Positions 9,443 to 17,667 of a stretch of 64,000 nt of DNA are shown one piece after another. A program made the translations under genes and the position numbers. The DNA lies in NCBI RefSeq assembly GCF_003226855.1, contig NZ_CP029820.1:186001-250000 (forward strand), read 5' to 3'. This DNA is from Blattabacterium sp. (Cryptocercus kyebangensis) (GTDB taxonomy: Bacteria > Bacteroidota > Bacteroidia > Flavobacteriales > Blattabacteriaceae). The notes beneath the pieces are model-generated. The model was given only the letters and a program-made list of their open reading frames with translations, had not been told where the DNA came from and did not search any database. The stretch's first letter is position 1. Each line of letters begins with the position of its first letter.

Positions 9443-9453
9443 AATATAATTAT

Positions 9454-9999
9454 TTATTCGAAATTTAATTTGTTTAAATATTTATTAATAATAATTTTAA
9501 ACCATATAGTGTAAGAATTGGGATAAAAATGAATATCTTTGATCAATTCTTTTAGTGTAATCCATTTCCATTTATCTACTTCTCTAGAATTAATTACGGG
9601 TGGATGAGAATAATATCCTACAAAAACATGGTCTAATTCATTTTCTATTAATCCATTATTTAATAATTCATGGTAAGTGAAACAAAATCTTTTTTCTAAA
9701 AAACAATCAAACCCCATTTCTTCTATTAAACATCTATGTGCTGCTGTTAAAATAGACTCATCCTTTTTAGGATGACTACAACATGTATTAGTCCAAAGTA
9801 GTGAAGAATGATATTTTTCTGAAGATCTTTTTTGTAACATTAATAATTTATTATTATTTTTTGTATCATTTTTAAATATAAATACGGATACCGCACTGTG
9901 TAATAATCCTCTTATATGAATTTTTTCTTTTTTTTCAAAACCAATAATTTTATTTTTTTTACCTATTAGAGGAATAAACATATCTTTTTTTTTCATCAT
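9454..9999 (-). CDS. idi: Isopentenyl-diphosphate delta-isomerase, type 1
   Basis: Interconverts isopentenyl and dimethylallyl diphosphate, supplying isoprenoid primers for quinone side chains, undecaprenyl carriers and the MiaA substrate. The Nudix-like fold is recognisable. The catalytic Cys lies in LLWTNTCCSHP, the Nudix helix is AAHRCLIEEMGF, and the second catalytic Glu is in ENELDHVFVGYY. KWITLKELI follows, as usual for type 1 enzymes. The length of 181 residues is normal. Two adjacent ATG codons begin the gene at 9999. It is the first gene of the minus-strand run idi / PTPS-family / gcvT, and is divergent from menI across about 160 bases that hold no other gene. Confidence 0.94.
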   Translation of the reverse strand: MMKKKDMFIPLIGKKNKIIGFEKKEKIHIRGLLHSAVSVFIFKNDTKNNNKLLMLQKRSSEKYHSSLLWTNTCCSHPKKDESILTAAHRCLIEEMGFDCFLEKRFCFTYHELLNNGLIENELDHVFVGYYSHPPVINSREVDKWKWITLKELIKDIHFYPNSYTIWFKIIINKYLNKLNFE

Positions 10000-10165
10000 G
10001 ATTTATTTTTTTGAATTTATAATGTATAATACCACTATTTTGGTATAAATTAAATTTTTTTATGAAAAAAAATTGATCAATTCTACTTGATAAAAATTGT
10101 ATTTATTCTTAATTATAGAAATTTAAAAATATTTAAAAGATGAAAAAAAAAAATTATTAAATGAA

Positions 10166-10585
10166 TTGAATAATTTAAGAAAAAATACTTTAATGTATAC
10201 TTTGAAAATAAAATATATTCGTATAGGAATAAATACTTTAATAGCAAAAATGTCAGTAAATAAAAAATTACTTCAACCCATGGGTTTTCTTCATGGTGGG
10301 GCTACAATTGCTTTAGCGGAAAGTGTTGGAAGTGCTTTATCTGTAATAAACGTGAATAAAGATAATTCAAATGTTTTTAACATAGAAATTTCTGCAAATC
10401 ATATAAAGAATGTTAAAAATGGAATTCTTTTTGCGAAAGCAAAGATTGTTCATAAAGGGAAAACCATTCATTTTTTAAAAATAAATATCTATAATGAACA
10501 TAAAGATATTATTAGTTTTTGTAAAATGACTAATATAATAATTCCTAAAAAAAAATATGAAATTTATAGAAATAAGCATCATTAG
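10166..10585 (+). CDS. menI: Hotdog thioesterase, probable DHNA-CoA thioesterase
   Basis: Likely hydrolyses 1,4-dihydroxy-2-naphthoyl-CoA in menaquinone synthesis. The hotdog signature is clear: LLQPMGFLHGGATIALAESVGS contains the HGG turn and the catalytic Glu. The role is inferred from this PaaI/YdiI-type fold and from the isochorismate synthase gene overlapping its 3' end. The open frame can start at TTG 10166, but homology-like sequence extends upstream (KLLNELNN before NLRKNTLM). An ATG at 10140 is followed by 11 A residues and is out of frame by one base; one extra A would join it to the gene. The gene may thus depend on slippage in a poly(A) tract, or be starting at TTG. Other acyl-CoA thioesterase roles are possible. 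Confidence 0.8.
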   Translation: MNNLRKNTLMYTLKIKYIRIGINTLIAKMSVNKKLLQPMGFLHGGATIALAESVGSALSVINVNKDNSNVFNIEISANHIKNVKNGILFAKAKIVHKGKTIHFLKINIYNEHKDIISFCKMTNIIIPKKKYEIYRNKHH

Positions 10586-11639
10586 TTTATACAAGAAAAT
10601 AATAAAAAAATATTGGAAAAATGAGAGTTTTTTTTTATTTAAAAAACCTTATGAAAACAAAATTTATCTTTATTCTAGTAATAATAATAGGAAAATTAAA
10701 ATAGAAGAAAATTTTTTTTTAATTGGAAGTTTCAACCATAGAACCATTATAAAAATTTATACTAATGAAATCTATTCTGTAGATATAAAAGATTTTTTTT
10801 ACTCTCAAAAATTAATAAATTCTTCTCCTATTTTTGGTGATATAAATTCCTATCCTCTAATTTATTCATATAAATATAAAAATTTGATTGAAAAGGCTAT
10901 TAGATTTATAAAAAATAACTACTTTAAAAAAGTAGTTTTATCTAGATTAATAAAAATCCCATTTCATAATTTTTATTTTAAAAAAACTTTTCAAAAATTA
11001 ATTTTTTCTTGTCCTAACTCTTTCATTAGTTTATGGTATGATTCCGATTATGGGTTTTGGATTGGAGCTTCTCCAGAATTATTAATAAAATGTAACGATA
11101 AAAAATTGATAACCATAGCATTAGCTGGTACTATTTTCGGTTTAGAAGAAAAAAATAAATGGACAAAAAAAGAAATAGAAGAACATAAAATTGTAATAGA
11201 ATATATTACTAATTTTTTACAAACATATTATTCAGGAATTCTTTCTATAGGTAAAACAAAAACTAGAAATTTAGGAGTTATACAGCATTTAGAAACTCCC
11301 ATTAGTTTTACTTTTTTTAAGAAACCAAATTATTACGAAATATTAAAAAATATGTATCCAACTCCTTCTATATGTGGTTTCCCTAAAAAAAAATCTTTGG
11401 ATTTTATTCAAAAAAATGAAGAATATAATCGAAATTTTTATACAGGATATTTTGGTCCTGTTAATAAAATAAATATGGAATTATACCTTAACCTAAGGTG
11501 TGCAAGAATAAGAATGGATAAAAAAGAAATCAATTTATATGCAGGAAGTGGAATAACTATACATAGTGATGTGGATAAAGAATATTTAGAAACAGAAAAT
11601 AAAATAAAAAATATTCTTTCTAAATTTATTTTTAATTAA
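10557..11639 (+). CDS. menF: Isochorismate synthase
   Basis: Isomerises chorismate to isochorismate, the first committed step of menaquinone (or siderophore) synthesis. The C-terminal chorismate-binding domain is well conserved: FWIGASPELLIK, ALAGTIFG (typical of isochorismate synthases), then IQHLETPISF, TPSICGFPKKKSLDFI, YTGYFGPV, LNLRCARI, and AGSGITIHSDVDKEYLETENK. 360 residues is in range for EntC/MenF. The start ATG at 10557 overlaps the thioesterase by 29 bases, supporting co-translation and a menaquinone role rather than a siderophore one. Its TAA stop shares the tetranucleotide TTAA (11636-11639) with the convergent ndh stop. Substrate chorismate comes from AroC encoded at 3653-4738. 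Confidence 0.9.
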   Translation: MKFIEISIISLYKKIIKKYWKNESFFLFKKPYENKIYLYSSNNNRKIKIEENFFLIGSFNHRTIIKIYTNEIYSVDIKDFFYSQKLINSSPIFGDINSYPLIYSYKYKNLIEKAIRFIKNNYFKKVVLSRLIKIPFHNFYFKKTFQKLIFSCPNSFISLWYDSDYGFWIGASPELLIKCNDKKLITIALAGTIFGLEEKNKWTKKEIEEHKIVIEYITNFLQTYYSGILSIGKTKTRNLGVIQHLETPISFTFFKKPNYYEILKNMYPTPSICGFPKKKSLDFIQKNEEYNRNFYTGYFGPVNKINMELYLNLRCARIRMDKKEINLYAGSGITIHSDVDKEYLETENKIKNILSKFIFN

Positions 11640-12931
11640 TTTTTTTTTCTCCTATGAAATGGTTTTATAATTATTCGTACACTCTTATTATAATGAAAAT
11701 ATTGAATAATCCAATTTGTTAAAGCTATTACTCTATTTCTAAATCCAACTAAACCAATTAAATGAACAAACATCCAAATAATCCATGCTAAAAACCCTTT
11801 TAATCTAAAATAGGGAAAATCACATACGGCTTTATTTCTACCAATGGTAGCCATGGTCCCTAGATTTTTATATCTAAAAGGTTTTCCTATTTTTTTATCC
11901 AATAAAAAATAATTAAAATTTTCAGCAAGAAAATTACCTTGTTGAATAGCAGGTTGTGCCGTCATAGGATGACCATTTGGATAATATTTATTTTTAATCA
12001 TACAAGCTATATCCCCGATCGCAAAAATATTTTGATATCTTAATGTTTTAAGATAATTATCTACTAGAATTCTTTGTCCATTCATCAGATCTTCTTTTAT
12101 AAATCCTTTAATTATAGCTCCTTTTACTCCTGCAGCCCATATAACATTAGCAGATTCTATTTTTTTGTCTTTATCTATAAAAACGATTTTACCATCGTAA
12201 TCTTTTACTAAACAGTCTAACCAAATATTTACCCCTAATTCTTTTAAATTTTTAAAAGCTTGTTTTGCAGATTTTTCAGACATTCCATCTAATAATCTAG
12301 GGGAAGCTTGTAATAAATAAATATTCATACGTTGAATATTTAAATCTGGATAATCATAAGGTAGTATATATTTTTTCATTTCTGCTAAAGCTCCAGCTAG
12401 TTCTACTCCAGTAGGTCCTCCTCCAACAATAACAAAAGTCATAAGTCTTTCTCTTTCTTTATAATTTTTGGTAAGTAATGCATATTCAAAATCTTGTAAT
12501 ATAAGACTTCTTAGATTTAATGCTTCTGGAATAGATTTCATAGGTAATGAAAAAAATTCTATATTTTTATTTCCAAAATAATTAGTTACAGATCCTGTAG
12601 CCACAATTAAATAATCATAAGATAAAATTCCTACATTCGTATATATTTTTTGTTCCTTTGCATTAATATAATGAACGTTAGCTAGTCTGAAAAAAAAGTT
12701 TTTTGTTTTTTTTATGATTATTCTAATAGCATGTGCAATAGAATCTGGTTCTAATCCTGCAGTTGCTACTTGATATAATAAAGGTTGAAAAGTATGATAA
12801 TTGTTTTTATCAATAAGTACAACTTGAAATTTGTCTCTTCTTAATTTCTTAGCAACTTGTAAACCGGCAAATCCAGCTCCAATTATTACGACTCTTTTTA
12901 GATTATTTTTTATTGGGATATTCATAATCAA
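11636..12931 (-). CDS. ndh: Type II NADH:quinone oxidoreductase
   Basis: Single-subunit, non-proton-pumping NADH dehydrogenase that reduces quinone at the membrane surface. The FAD-binding dinucleotide fold is at the N-terminus (RVVIIGAGFAGLQVAKKL), followed by NNYHTFQPLLYQVATAGLEPD. The NADH-binding fold is VIVGGGPTGVELAGALAE, and NIFAIGDIA closes the FAD site. AQPAIQQGNFLAENF is the conserved quinone-side segment. The C-terminal region, with FLAWIIWMFVHLIGLVGFRNR and a basic tail, is amphipathic to hydrophobic and likely anchors the protein. About 431 residues, normal. The neighbouring menaquinone genes fit a menaquinone-linked respiratory chain. It is convergent with menF, and their stops overlap. 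Confidence 0.93.
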   Translation of the reverse strand: MIMNIPIKNNLKRVVIIGAGFAGLQVAKKLRRDKFQVVLIDKNNYHTFQPLLYQVATAGLEPDSIAHAIRIIIKKTKNFFFRLANVHYINAKEQKIYTNVGILSYDYLIVATGSVTNYFGNKNIEFFSLPMKSIPEALNLRSLILQDFEYALLTKNYKERERLMTFVIVGGGPTGVELAGALAEMKKYILPYDYPDLNIQRMNIYLLQASPRLLDGMSEKSAKQAFKNLKELGVNIWLDCLVKDYDGKIVFIDKDKKIESANVIWAAGVKGAIIKGFIKEDLMNGQRILVDNYLKTLRYQNIFAIGDIACMIKNKYYPNGHPMTAQPAIQQGNFLAENFNYFLLDKKIGKPFRYKNLGTMATIGRNKAVCDFPYFRLKGFLAWIIWMFVHLIGLVGFRNRVIALTNWIIQYFHYNKSVRIIIKPFHRRKKN

Positions 12932-13023
12932 AAATTTGACATATAAATTTATTATAAAAATTATATTTTCATTTTAATTGATAAATTAATAATTTTGTTA
13001 ACAAAGATTATATTATAATTTTT

Positions 13024-13713
13024 ATGATTTATTATTTTATTGTAGGAATAACGTTTTTTTTTAGTATTATGGTAAGTAGGATTCTAAAAAATAAATTTAG
13101 GATTTATTCTGAATTATATTTACATAATCATATGAGTGGAAAAGAAATAGCAGAAAAAATGTTAACAGATAATGGGATTTATGATGTAAATGTTATATCT
13201 ATAGAGGGAGAATTAACAGATCATTATAATCCATTAAATAAAACAGTTAATTTAAGTGAAAAAGTTTATTATGAAAATTCAGCAGCTTCTGCTGCTATTG
13301 CTGCTCATGAATGTGGTCATGTTTTACAACACAAATGGGGTTATAATTTATTGAAACTACGAAATGGATTAATTCCTATTTTGAATTTTAGCTCTAGATT
13401 TACAAATCTAGCTATTATGGCTGGACTTACAATATTTTATAGTTCAGAAGGAAAAAATTCTTTTATTCTTAAGTTAGGTATAGGTTTATTTTCTATAGCT
13501 GTTTTTTTTTCTTTTATTACTCTTCCAATAGAATTTGATGCTAGTAAAAGAGCTTTAACTTGGTTAAAAAATAAGAATATGGTAACCTTTCAGGAATATG
13601 AACATGCAAAAGATTCTTTAAAATGGGCGGCAATGACTTATGTTGTTTCAGCTTTAGGGAGTTTAGCTCAATTGATGTATTTTTTATCCATTTTTAACAA
13701 AAAAAATGAATAA
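13024..13713 (+). CDS. Membrane-associated zinc metallopeptidase, YugP family
   Basis: A 229-residue membrane protein of the YugP / Zn_peptidase_2 family. The zinc-binding motif is HECGH in AIAAHECGHVLQHKWG (about residues 95-99), with a likely third ligand in the later segment LPIEFDASKRAL. Hydrophobic segments lie at the N-terminus (MIYYFIVGITFFFSIMVS) and near residues 120-180. The start at ATG 13024 is the first in frame. The substrate is unknown in this family; a role in membrane protein turnover beside FtsH is only a guess. Its stop lies 6 bases from the convergent THX stop, with no hairpin between them. Confidence 0.85.
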   Translation: MIYYFIVGITFFFSIMVSRILKNKFRIYSELYLHNHMSGKEIAEKMLTDNGIYDVNVISIEGELTDHYNPLNKTVNLSEKVYYENSAASAAIAAHECGHVLQHKWGYNLLKLRNGLIPILNFSSRFTNLAIMAGLTIFYSSEGKNSFILKLGIGLFSIAVFFSFITLPIEFDASKRALTWLKNKNMVTFQEYEHAKDSLKWAAMTYVVSALGSLAQLMYFLSIFNKKNE

Positions 13714-13719
13714 TTTTGA

Positions 13720-13824
13720 TTATTTTTTTTTCTTCTTTTTAGAATTTCTTGGATTTCTACGAAGATTTCCATATGTTTTATTTCTTATTTTTCCTTTTCT
13801 AGTTTTTTTATCTCCTTTTCCCAT
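13720..13824 (-). CDS. 30S ribosomal protein THX
   Basis: A 34-residue, extremely basic protein starting MGKGDKKTRKGKIRNKTYGN and ending in a run of lysines. The opening MGKGDxxTRxGKI and the TYG motif match the THX family of small 30S proteins, first known from Thermus and common in Bacteroidetes, where it sits at the top of the 30S head. Start ATG is 13822-13824 and stop TAA is 13720-13722. It overlaps the 3' end of coaE by 17 bases and ends 6 bases from the convergent metallopeptidase gene. It is easy to miss because of its size, but the motif match makes it a real gene. Confidence 0.9.
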   Translation of the reverse strand: MGKGDKKTRKGKIRNKTYGNLRRNPRNSKKKKKK

Positions 13825-14422
13825 TTTTGAAAATTTTTTGAATAATTTTATTATGGATTTCTTTTGTTTTCTTTTTTAGAAAAGAAATATCTTGAGAATT
13901 TTCAATAATTATATTGGAATTTTTTATTTTTTCCCTATCAGAAATTTGAAATTTAATACGATTCATAATTTCTCTCTCACTTAAATGATCTCTTTTTATT
14001 ATTCGTTCAATCATTTTTTCTATAGGAGAAATAATAGTGATAATTAAATCACAATCCTTATAAGATCCACTTTCAAATAAAAGTGCGGATTCTTTTATAG
14101 AATAAAAAGATTTTTTTGAAAAAATCCAATTTTTAAAATCTAAGAATATCCAGGGATGAACAATAGAACATAATAATTTTAAGGAAGTAGGATTTTTAAA
14201 TACTATTCTAGATAATAATTTTGTATTGACTTTATTTTCTTCATATGATTTTTTTCCAAAAAATTTTATAATATTATTTTTTAATATTTTTTTTTTATTC
14301 ATTAAAATCTTACCTCTTTTATCTGATGAATATACAGGAATCCCATTTTTTTTAAAAAAAGAGGTAAATGAACTTTTTCCAGATCCCATATTTCCGGTAA
14401 TTCCTATCAAAAATGATCTCAT
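13808..14422 (-). CDS. coaE: Dephospho-CoA kinase
   Basis: Phosphorylates the 3'-hydroxyl of dephospho-CoA, the last step of coenzyme A synthesis. The P-loop is LIGITGNMGSGKSSFTSFF at the N-terminus, followed by the substrate-binding IPVYSSDKRGK. ALLFESG is the lid-proximal motif, then IERIIKRDHLSEREIMNRIKFQ, and finally NIIIENS. The length of 204 residues is normal. Start ATG 14422 overlaps the yajC stop by 4 bases, and the 3' end overlaps THX by 17 bases, so yajC-coaE-THX is probably one transcript. No catalytic residue appears lost. Confidence 0.94.
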   Translation of the reverse strand: MRSFLIGITGNMGSGKSSFTSFFKKNGIPVYSSDKRGKILMNKKKILKNNIIKFFGKKSYEENKVNTKLLSRIVFKNPTSLKLLCSIVHPWIFLDFKNWIFSKKSFYSIKESALLFESGSYKDCDLIITIISPIEKMIERIIKRDHLSEREIMNRIKFQISDREKIKNSNIIIENSQDISFLKKKTKEIHNKIIQKIFKNGKRR

Positions 14423-14766
14423 TTTTTTTCAGTGTTTTTTTTCAATTCTATTTCTTTTTTTTTATTATTAGAAAAATTTTCATAACGTAATTGGGTTAAT
14501 TCTTTAGATATGGCGTTTTTTTCAAATTTTATTTTTCCTGTAATAGTTTCTAATATACAGAAATGATTTGAAATGTCTATGATTCTACCATGTAAACCAG
14601 AATTTGTTACTATATAAATTCCCTTTTTTAAATTTTCCTGAAATTTTTTTTCTATTTTTTGTTTTCGTAATTGAGGACGTATCATAAAGAAGTAAAATAC
14701 AATAAATATTAATGCAAACATCCAAATAGTGCTTGTTATAGGATTTTGTTGTAGTATGGGAAACAT
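14419..14766 (-). CDS. yajC: Preprotein translocase subunit YajC
   Basis: Small single-pass inner-membrane protein associated with SecDF-YidC. One transmembrane segment (about residues 12-30, WMFALIFIVFYFFMIRPQ) is followed by RPQLRKQKIEKKFQENLKKG and the conserved cytosolic fold YIVTNSGLHGRIIDI, then a charged tail. The 115-residue length is usual. Together with SecG (20803-21042), SecY (60797-62212), YidC (35484-37301) and the SRP RNA it shows that the Sec route remains. It is downstream of nusB on the same strand with a 58-base spacer and overlaps coaE by 4 bases, the common nusB-yajC-coaE order of Bacteroidetes. Confidence 0.94.
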   Translation of the reverse strand: MFPILQQNPITSTIWMFALIFIVFYFFMIRPQLRKQKIEKKFQENLKKGIYIVTNSGLHGRIIDISNHFCILETITGKIKFEKNAISKELTQLRYENFSNNKKKEIELKKNTEKK

Positions 14767-14824
14767 AAAGTTGAATATTTTTTTGAATATAGTAAATAAA
14801 ATGAGTAAAATGAATAAAAAATAA

Positions 14825-15763
14825 TTATATTAATCCTTTTCCATCTTTAAATATTTTATTTTGTTTGCATAGTAATTTGAATACTTTATCTAAAATACCA
14901 TTAATAAAAATTTTACTTTTTTCCATACAAAATATTTTTGTAATTTCTATGTATTCATTTATAGTTGCTTTTGGTGGAATACTTGGAAAGTATAAAAATT
15001 CACAAATAGCCATTTGTAATATAATTAAATCTATAGTAGCTATTCTTTTTATAGTCCAATTTTTGGATATATATTCAATTAGTTTATTAAATTCATTTTT
15101 ATGAAAAATTGTATTTCTATATAAATCAATAATAAATTTTTTGTTTTCATTATTTTTATAAACGTTGTATAATTTAAAATTTTGTGGTGTAGACAATTTT
15201 ATATATTTTAATGTTTTACAGACCATTATATGTGCTATATATAGATTTTCTGATCCATTTATGACATATCTATCTTCGATGTAATCTATTAATTTTTTAT
15301 TAGGAATTATATTATTTTTGTAGTATTTTATAATAAAGTCTTTTTCCTCCTCGAAGGAGGAACTAAATTTTTGGATAGAGTTTTTAAAAACTTGTGATTT
15401 TTTCATTTCTTTTATTAAGAAAAAAAGAATAGATTCATCCTGTTTTATCCATATTTTTTTTTCATAATTTTTTGAATATTTATACTTTAATAAGTATTTA
15501 TTATTGGATAATATTTTAATTACAGAATTATATGCTATTTTATGTACAGAACTTATTTTATTTTTAGTTGAAATTTCATTTATATTTTTTATAGCTTTAT
15601 CTCTAATTCTCAATATTAAGTAGAGAAGAAAAACATACAAATCATCTAGTTCTTCTATGTTTTTAAGCATGTTTTTTTCTACTTTTTTAAAATTCATTTT
15701 AGATAAATGTTGGGCATATAAAAATTGCAAACTTCTTATTCTGAAGTATCGCCTAATTAACAT
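14825..15763 (-). CDS. nusB: Transcription antitermination factor NusB
   Basis: RNA-binding antitermination factor that acts with NusE (S10, encoded at 51955-52260) on rRNA operon transcripts. The long Bacteroidetes form (312 residues) is present: the N-terminal RRYFRIRSLQFLYAQHLSK, a long extra helical middle, and the canonical NusB C-terminal domain with WTIKRIATIDLIILQMAICEF, then IPPKATINEYIEITKIF and FINGILDKV. Start ATG 15763. A TAnnTTTG-like box lies about 50 bases upstream (15815-15822). The gene is divergent from the ABC exporter gene and heads the nusB-yajC-coaE-THX run. Confidence 0.93.
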   Translation of the reverse strand: MLIRRYFRIRSLQFLYAQHLSKMNFKKVEKNMLKNIEELDDLYVFLLYLILRIRDKAIKNINEISTKNKISSVHKIAYNSVIKILSNNKYLLKYKYSKNYEKKIWIKQDESILFFLIKEMKKSQVFKNSIQKFSSSFEEEKDFIIKYYKNNIIPNKKLIDYIEDRYVINGSENLYIAHIMVCKTLKYIKLSTPQNFKLYNVYKNNENKKFIIDLYRNTIFHKNEFNKLIEYISKNWTIKRIATIDLIILQMAICEFLYFPSIPPKATINEYIEITKIFCMEKSKIFINGILDKVFKLLCKQNKIFKDGKGLI

Positions 15764-15814
15764 TTTTTGTATGGTATTAATTTTTCATAGTTTGCAATTA
15801 TATAAATAAAATAT

Positions 15815-15830
15815 CAAACTTAAAAGTTTG
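15815..15830 (-). promoter_or_regulatory. Possible nusB promoter box within a 16-base inverted repeat
   Basis: On the minus strand 15822 to 15815 reads TAAGTTTG, fitting the Bacteroidetes -7 consensus TAnnTTTG, about 50 bases before the nusB start codon. It sits inside the inverted repeat CAAACTT-AA-AAGTTTG (15815-15830), so it could also be an operator shared with the divergent ABC exporter gene. A clear -33 TTG is not obvious. Confidence 0.4.
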
Positions 15831-15846
15831 TATTTTTATATTTTAT

Positions 15847-17595
15847 ATGGGGAGTTTATTTTTTTTCAGTAAAAAATATTTTTTTAAATATAAATTTCGT
15901 TTATGTATAGGTTTTTTATTGATTTTAATATCAAATATTTTAACTGTACTTCCCATTCCTTATATAGGAAAATCTATTAATACAATAAAAAATATTTTTA
16001 TATATTTTTCGAAATACAATTCCTATAATTATTCTAATAATCTAAAAATAGAAATACTTGTTTATACAGGTATAATATTATTAGTTCCAATTATAGGAGG
16101 AATTGTTAAATATCATATGAGACAATGTATTATTACAACGTCCAGGATGATAGAATTTGATATAAAAAATGAGATTTTTTTGCATTATCAAAAATTGAGT
16201 TTATCCTTTTATAAGAAAAATTCAACTGGAGATTTAATGAATCGTCTTACAGAAGACGTATCTTTTATACGACAGTATATAGGACCTGGGGTTATGTATT
16301 TTGTCAATCTTATAATCTTATTTTTAATGGTTTTTATACAAATGTTTCGATTAGATAAAATATTGGCTTTTTATGTGGTATTACCTATTCCTATGCTTTT
16401 TATTTCTATTTATTATATTGGTATTTTTATTACAAAAAAAAGTAAAGATGTACAAAATTATCAATCTCTTATTTCTTCTTTTATGCAAGAAACTTTTTCT
16501 GGAATTAATGTTGTTAAATCATTTGTCTCTGAAATTTTTTTTCAAGAGAAACATAAAAAAATTATATTAGAATATAAGAAAAAAAATATAGAATTAGCTA
16601 AAATCGATACTATTTTATCATCTATTATTATTTTTTTTATTGGAACGAGTCATTTGTTAATTCTTTTTTTTGGAGGAAAAAAATATTTTAAAGGAGAAAT
16701 AAAAGAAATAGGGACTCTTGCAGAATTTTTTACGTATATAAATGTATTAGTTTTTCCTTTTATTATTTTGGGTTGGGTTGTTTCTATAGTTGAAAGAGCA
16801 AAAGTATCACAAACACGTATAAATAAATTTTTAAAAGAAAACCCTGAAATATTAAATAAAAATATTATAAAAACAAAAATTATCGGAAAAATTAAATTTA
16901 AAAATGTTAGTTTTATTTATAATTCTGATTTAAAGAATCCATCTAATACCCTAGATAAAGTTTCTTTTACTATTAAAAAAGGAAAAACTTTAATTTTAAC
17001 TGGAGAGACAGGATCTGGAAAAACAACTATTGGAAGATTGATTTCTCGTTTGTATGATCCAAATAAAGGAAAAATACTTATAGATAATATCTCTTTAAAA
17101 AATCATAACCTTTCTAATTTTAGAAGTAAAATTGGTTATGTTCCTCAAGAATCTTTTCTTTTTTCAGATTCTATTTATAATAATATAGCCTTAGGAAGTA
17201 TTAAAAAAGAAAATTCATGTAAAGTCTATGAAGCAGCAAGGAAAGTGATGATAGAAGAGGAAATCCTGAATTTTAAAAGTGGATATGAAACGATTGTAGG
17301 AGAGAGAGGGATTACATTATCTGGAGGTCAAAAACAGAGAATATGTATTGCAAGAGCTATTATAAGAAATCCAAAAATACTTATATTTGATGATAGTTTT
17401 TCTTCTATAGATCAAAAAACTAGAAAATTGATAATTCTTTCTATAAAAAAAGATCTTAAAAATAGTACTATTATTATTATCACTCATGATATATCTTATA
17501 TATCTGATTTTGATCTTATTATTGTATTAAAAAATGGAAAAATATTTCAAGTAGGGAATCAAAATTCTTTTTTTTATAAAAAAAAGGTTGAATAA
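15847..17595 (+). CDS. ABC exporter half-transporter (MsbA/MdlA-like)
   Basis: Fused membrane domain and ATPase, 582 residues. About six transmembrane helices occupy residues 1-320; the nucleotide-binding domain follows with Walker A GETGSGKTT (about 386-394), Q loop YVPQESFLFSD, signature LSGGQKQR (about 491) and switch His in ITHDIS. Walker B is ILIFDDSFSSID: the residue after the Walker B Asp is Asp instead of the catalytic Glu. This is typical of the degenerate site in heterodimeric exporters such as MdlA, and suggests a partner subunit, which is not encoded in this window. Lipid or LPS precursor export is plausible but not shown. Start ATG 15847; divergent from nusB. Confidence 0.88.
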   Translation: MGSLFFFSKKYFFKYKFRLCIGFLLILISNILTVLPIPYIGKSINTIKNIFIYFSKYNSYNYSNNLKIEILVYTGIILLVPIIGGIVKYHMRQCIITTSRMIEFDIKNEIFLHYQKLSLSFYKKNSTGDLMNRLTEDVSFIRQYIGPGVMYFVNLIILFLMVFIQMFRLDKILAFYVVLPIPMLFISIYYIGIFITKKSKDVQNYQSLISSFMQETFSGINVVKSFVSEIFFQEKHKKIILEYKKKNIELAKIDTILSSIIIFFIGTSHLLILFFGGKKYFKGEIKEIGTLAEFFTYINVLVFPFIILGWVVSIVERAKVSQTRINKFLKENPEILNKNIIKTKIIGKIKFKNVSFIYNSDLKNPSNTLDKVSFTIKKGKTLILTGETGSGKTTIGRLISRLYDPNKGKILIDNISLKNHNLSNFRSKIGYVPQESFLFSDSIYNNIALGSIKKENSCKVYEAARKVMIEEEILNFKSGYETIVGERGITLSGGQKQRICIARAIIRNPKILIFDDSFSSIDQKTRKLIILSIKKDLKNSTIIIITHDISYISDFDLIIVLKNGKIFQVGNQNSFFYKKKVE

Positions 17596-17630
17596 TTTTT
17601 GGAAAAGTAGGATGGACCATTTTTTTTATT

Positions 17631-17638
17631 TAGATTTG
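17631..17638 (+). promoter_or_regulatory. Probable promoter -7 box for the DUF3276 gene
   Basis: TAGATTTG matches the Bacteroidetes -7 consensus TAnnTTTG and lies 29 bases before the probable start ATG at 17668, a sensible distance for a short 5' leader. No well-spaced -33 TTG element was found, so this is a consensus match only. Confidence 0.45.
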
Positions 17639-17667
17639 CTTAATTAGGATTTATAATATTGTTTGAA

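Noticed and set aside
9248..9514. 88-codon plus-strand open frame opposite the PTPS-family gene and idi end
   Set aside because: It is the antisense of a clear family gene, shows no motif and is a product of A/T-rich compositional bias.
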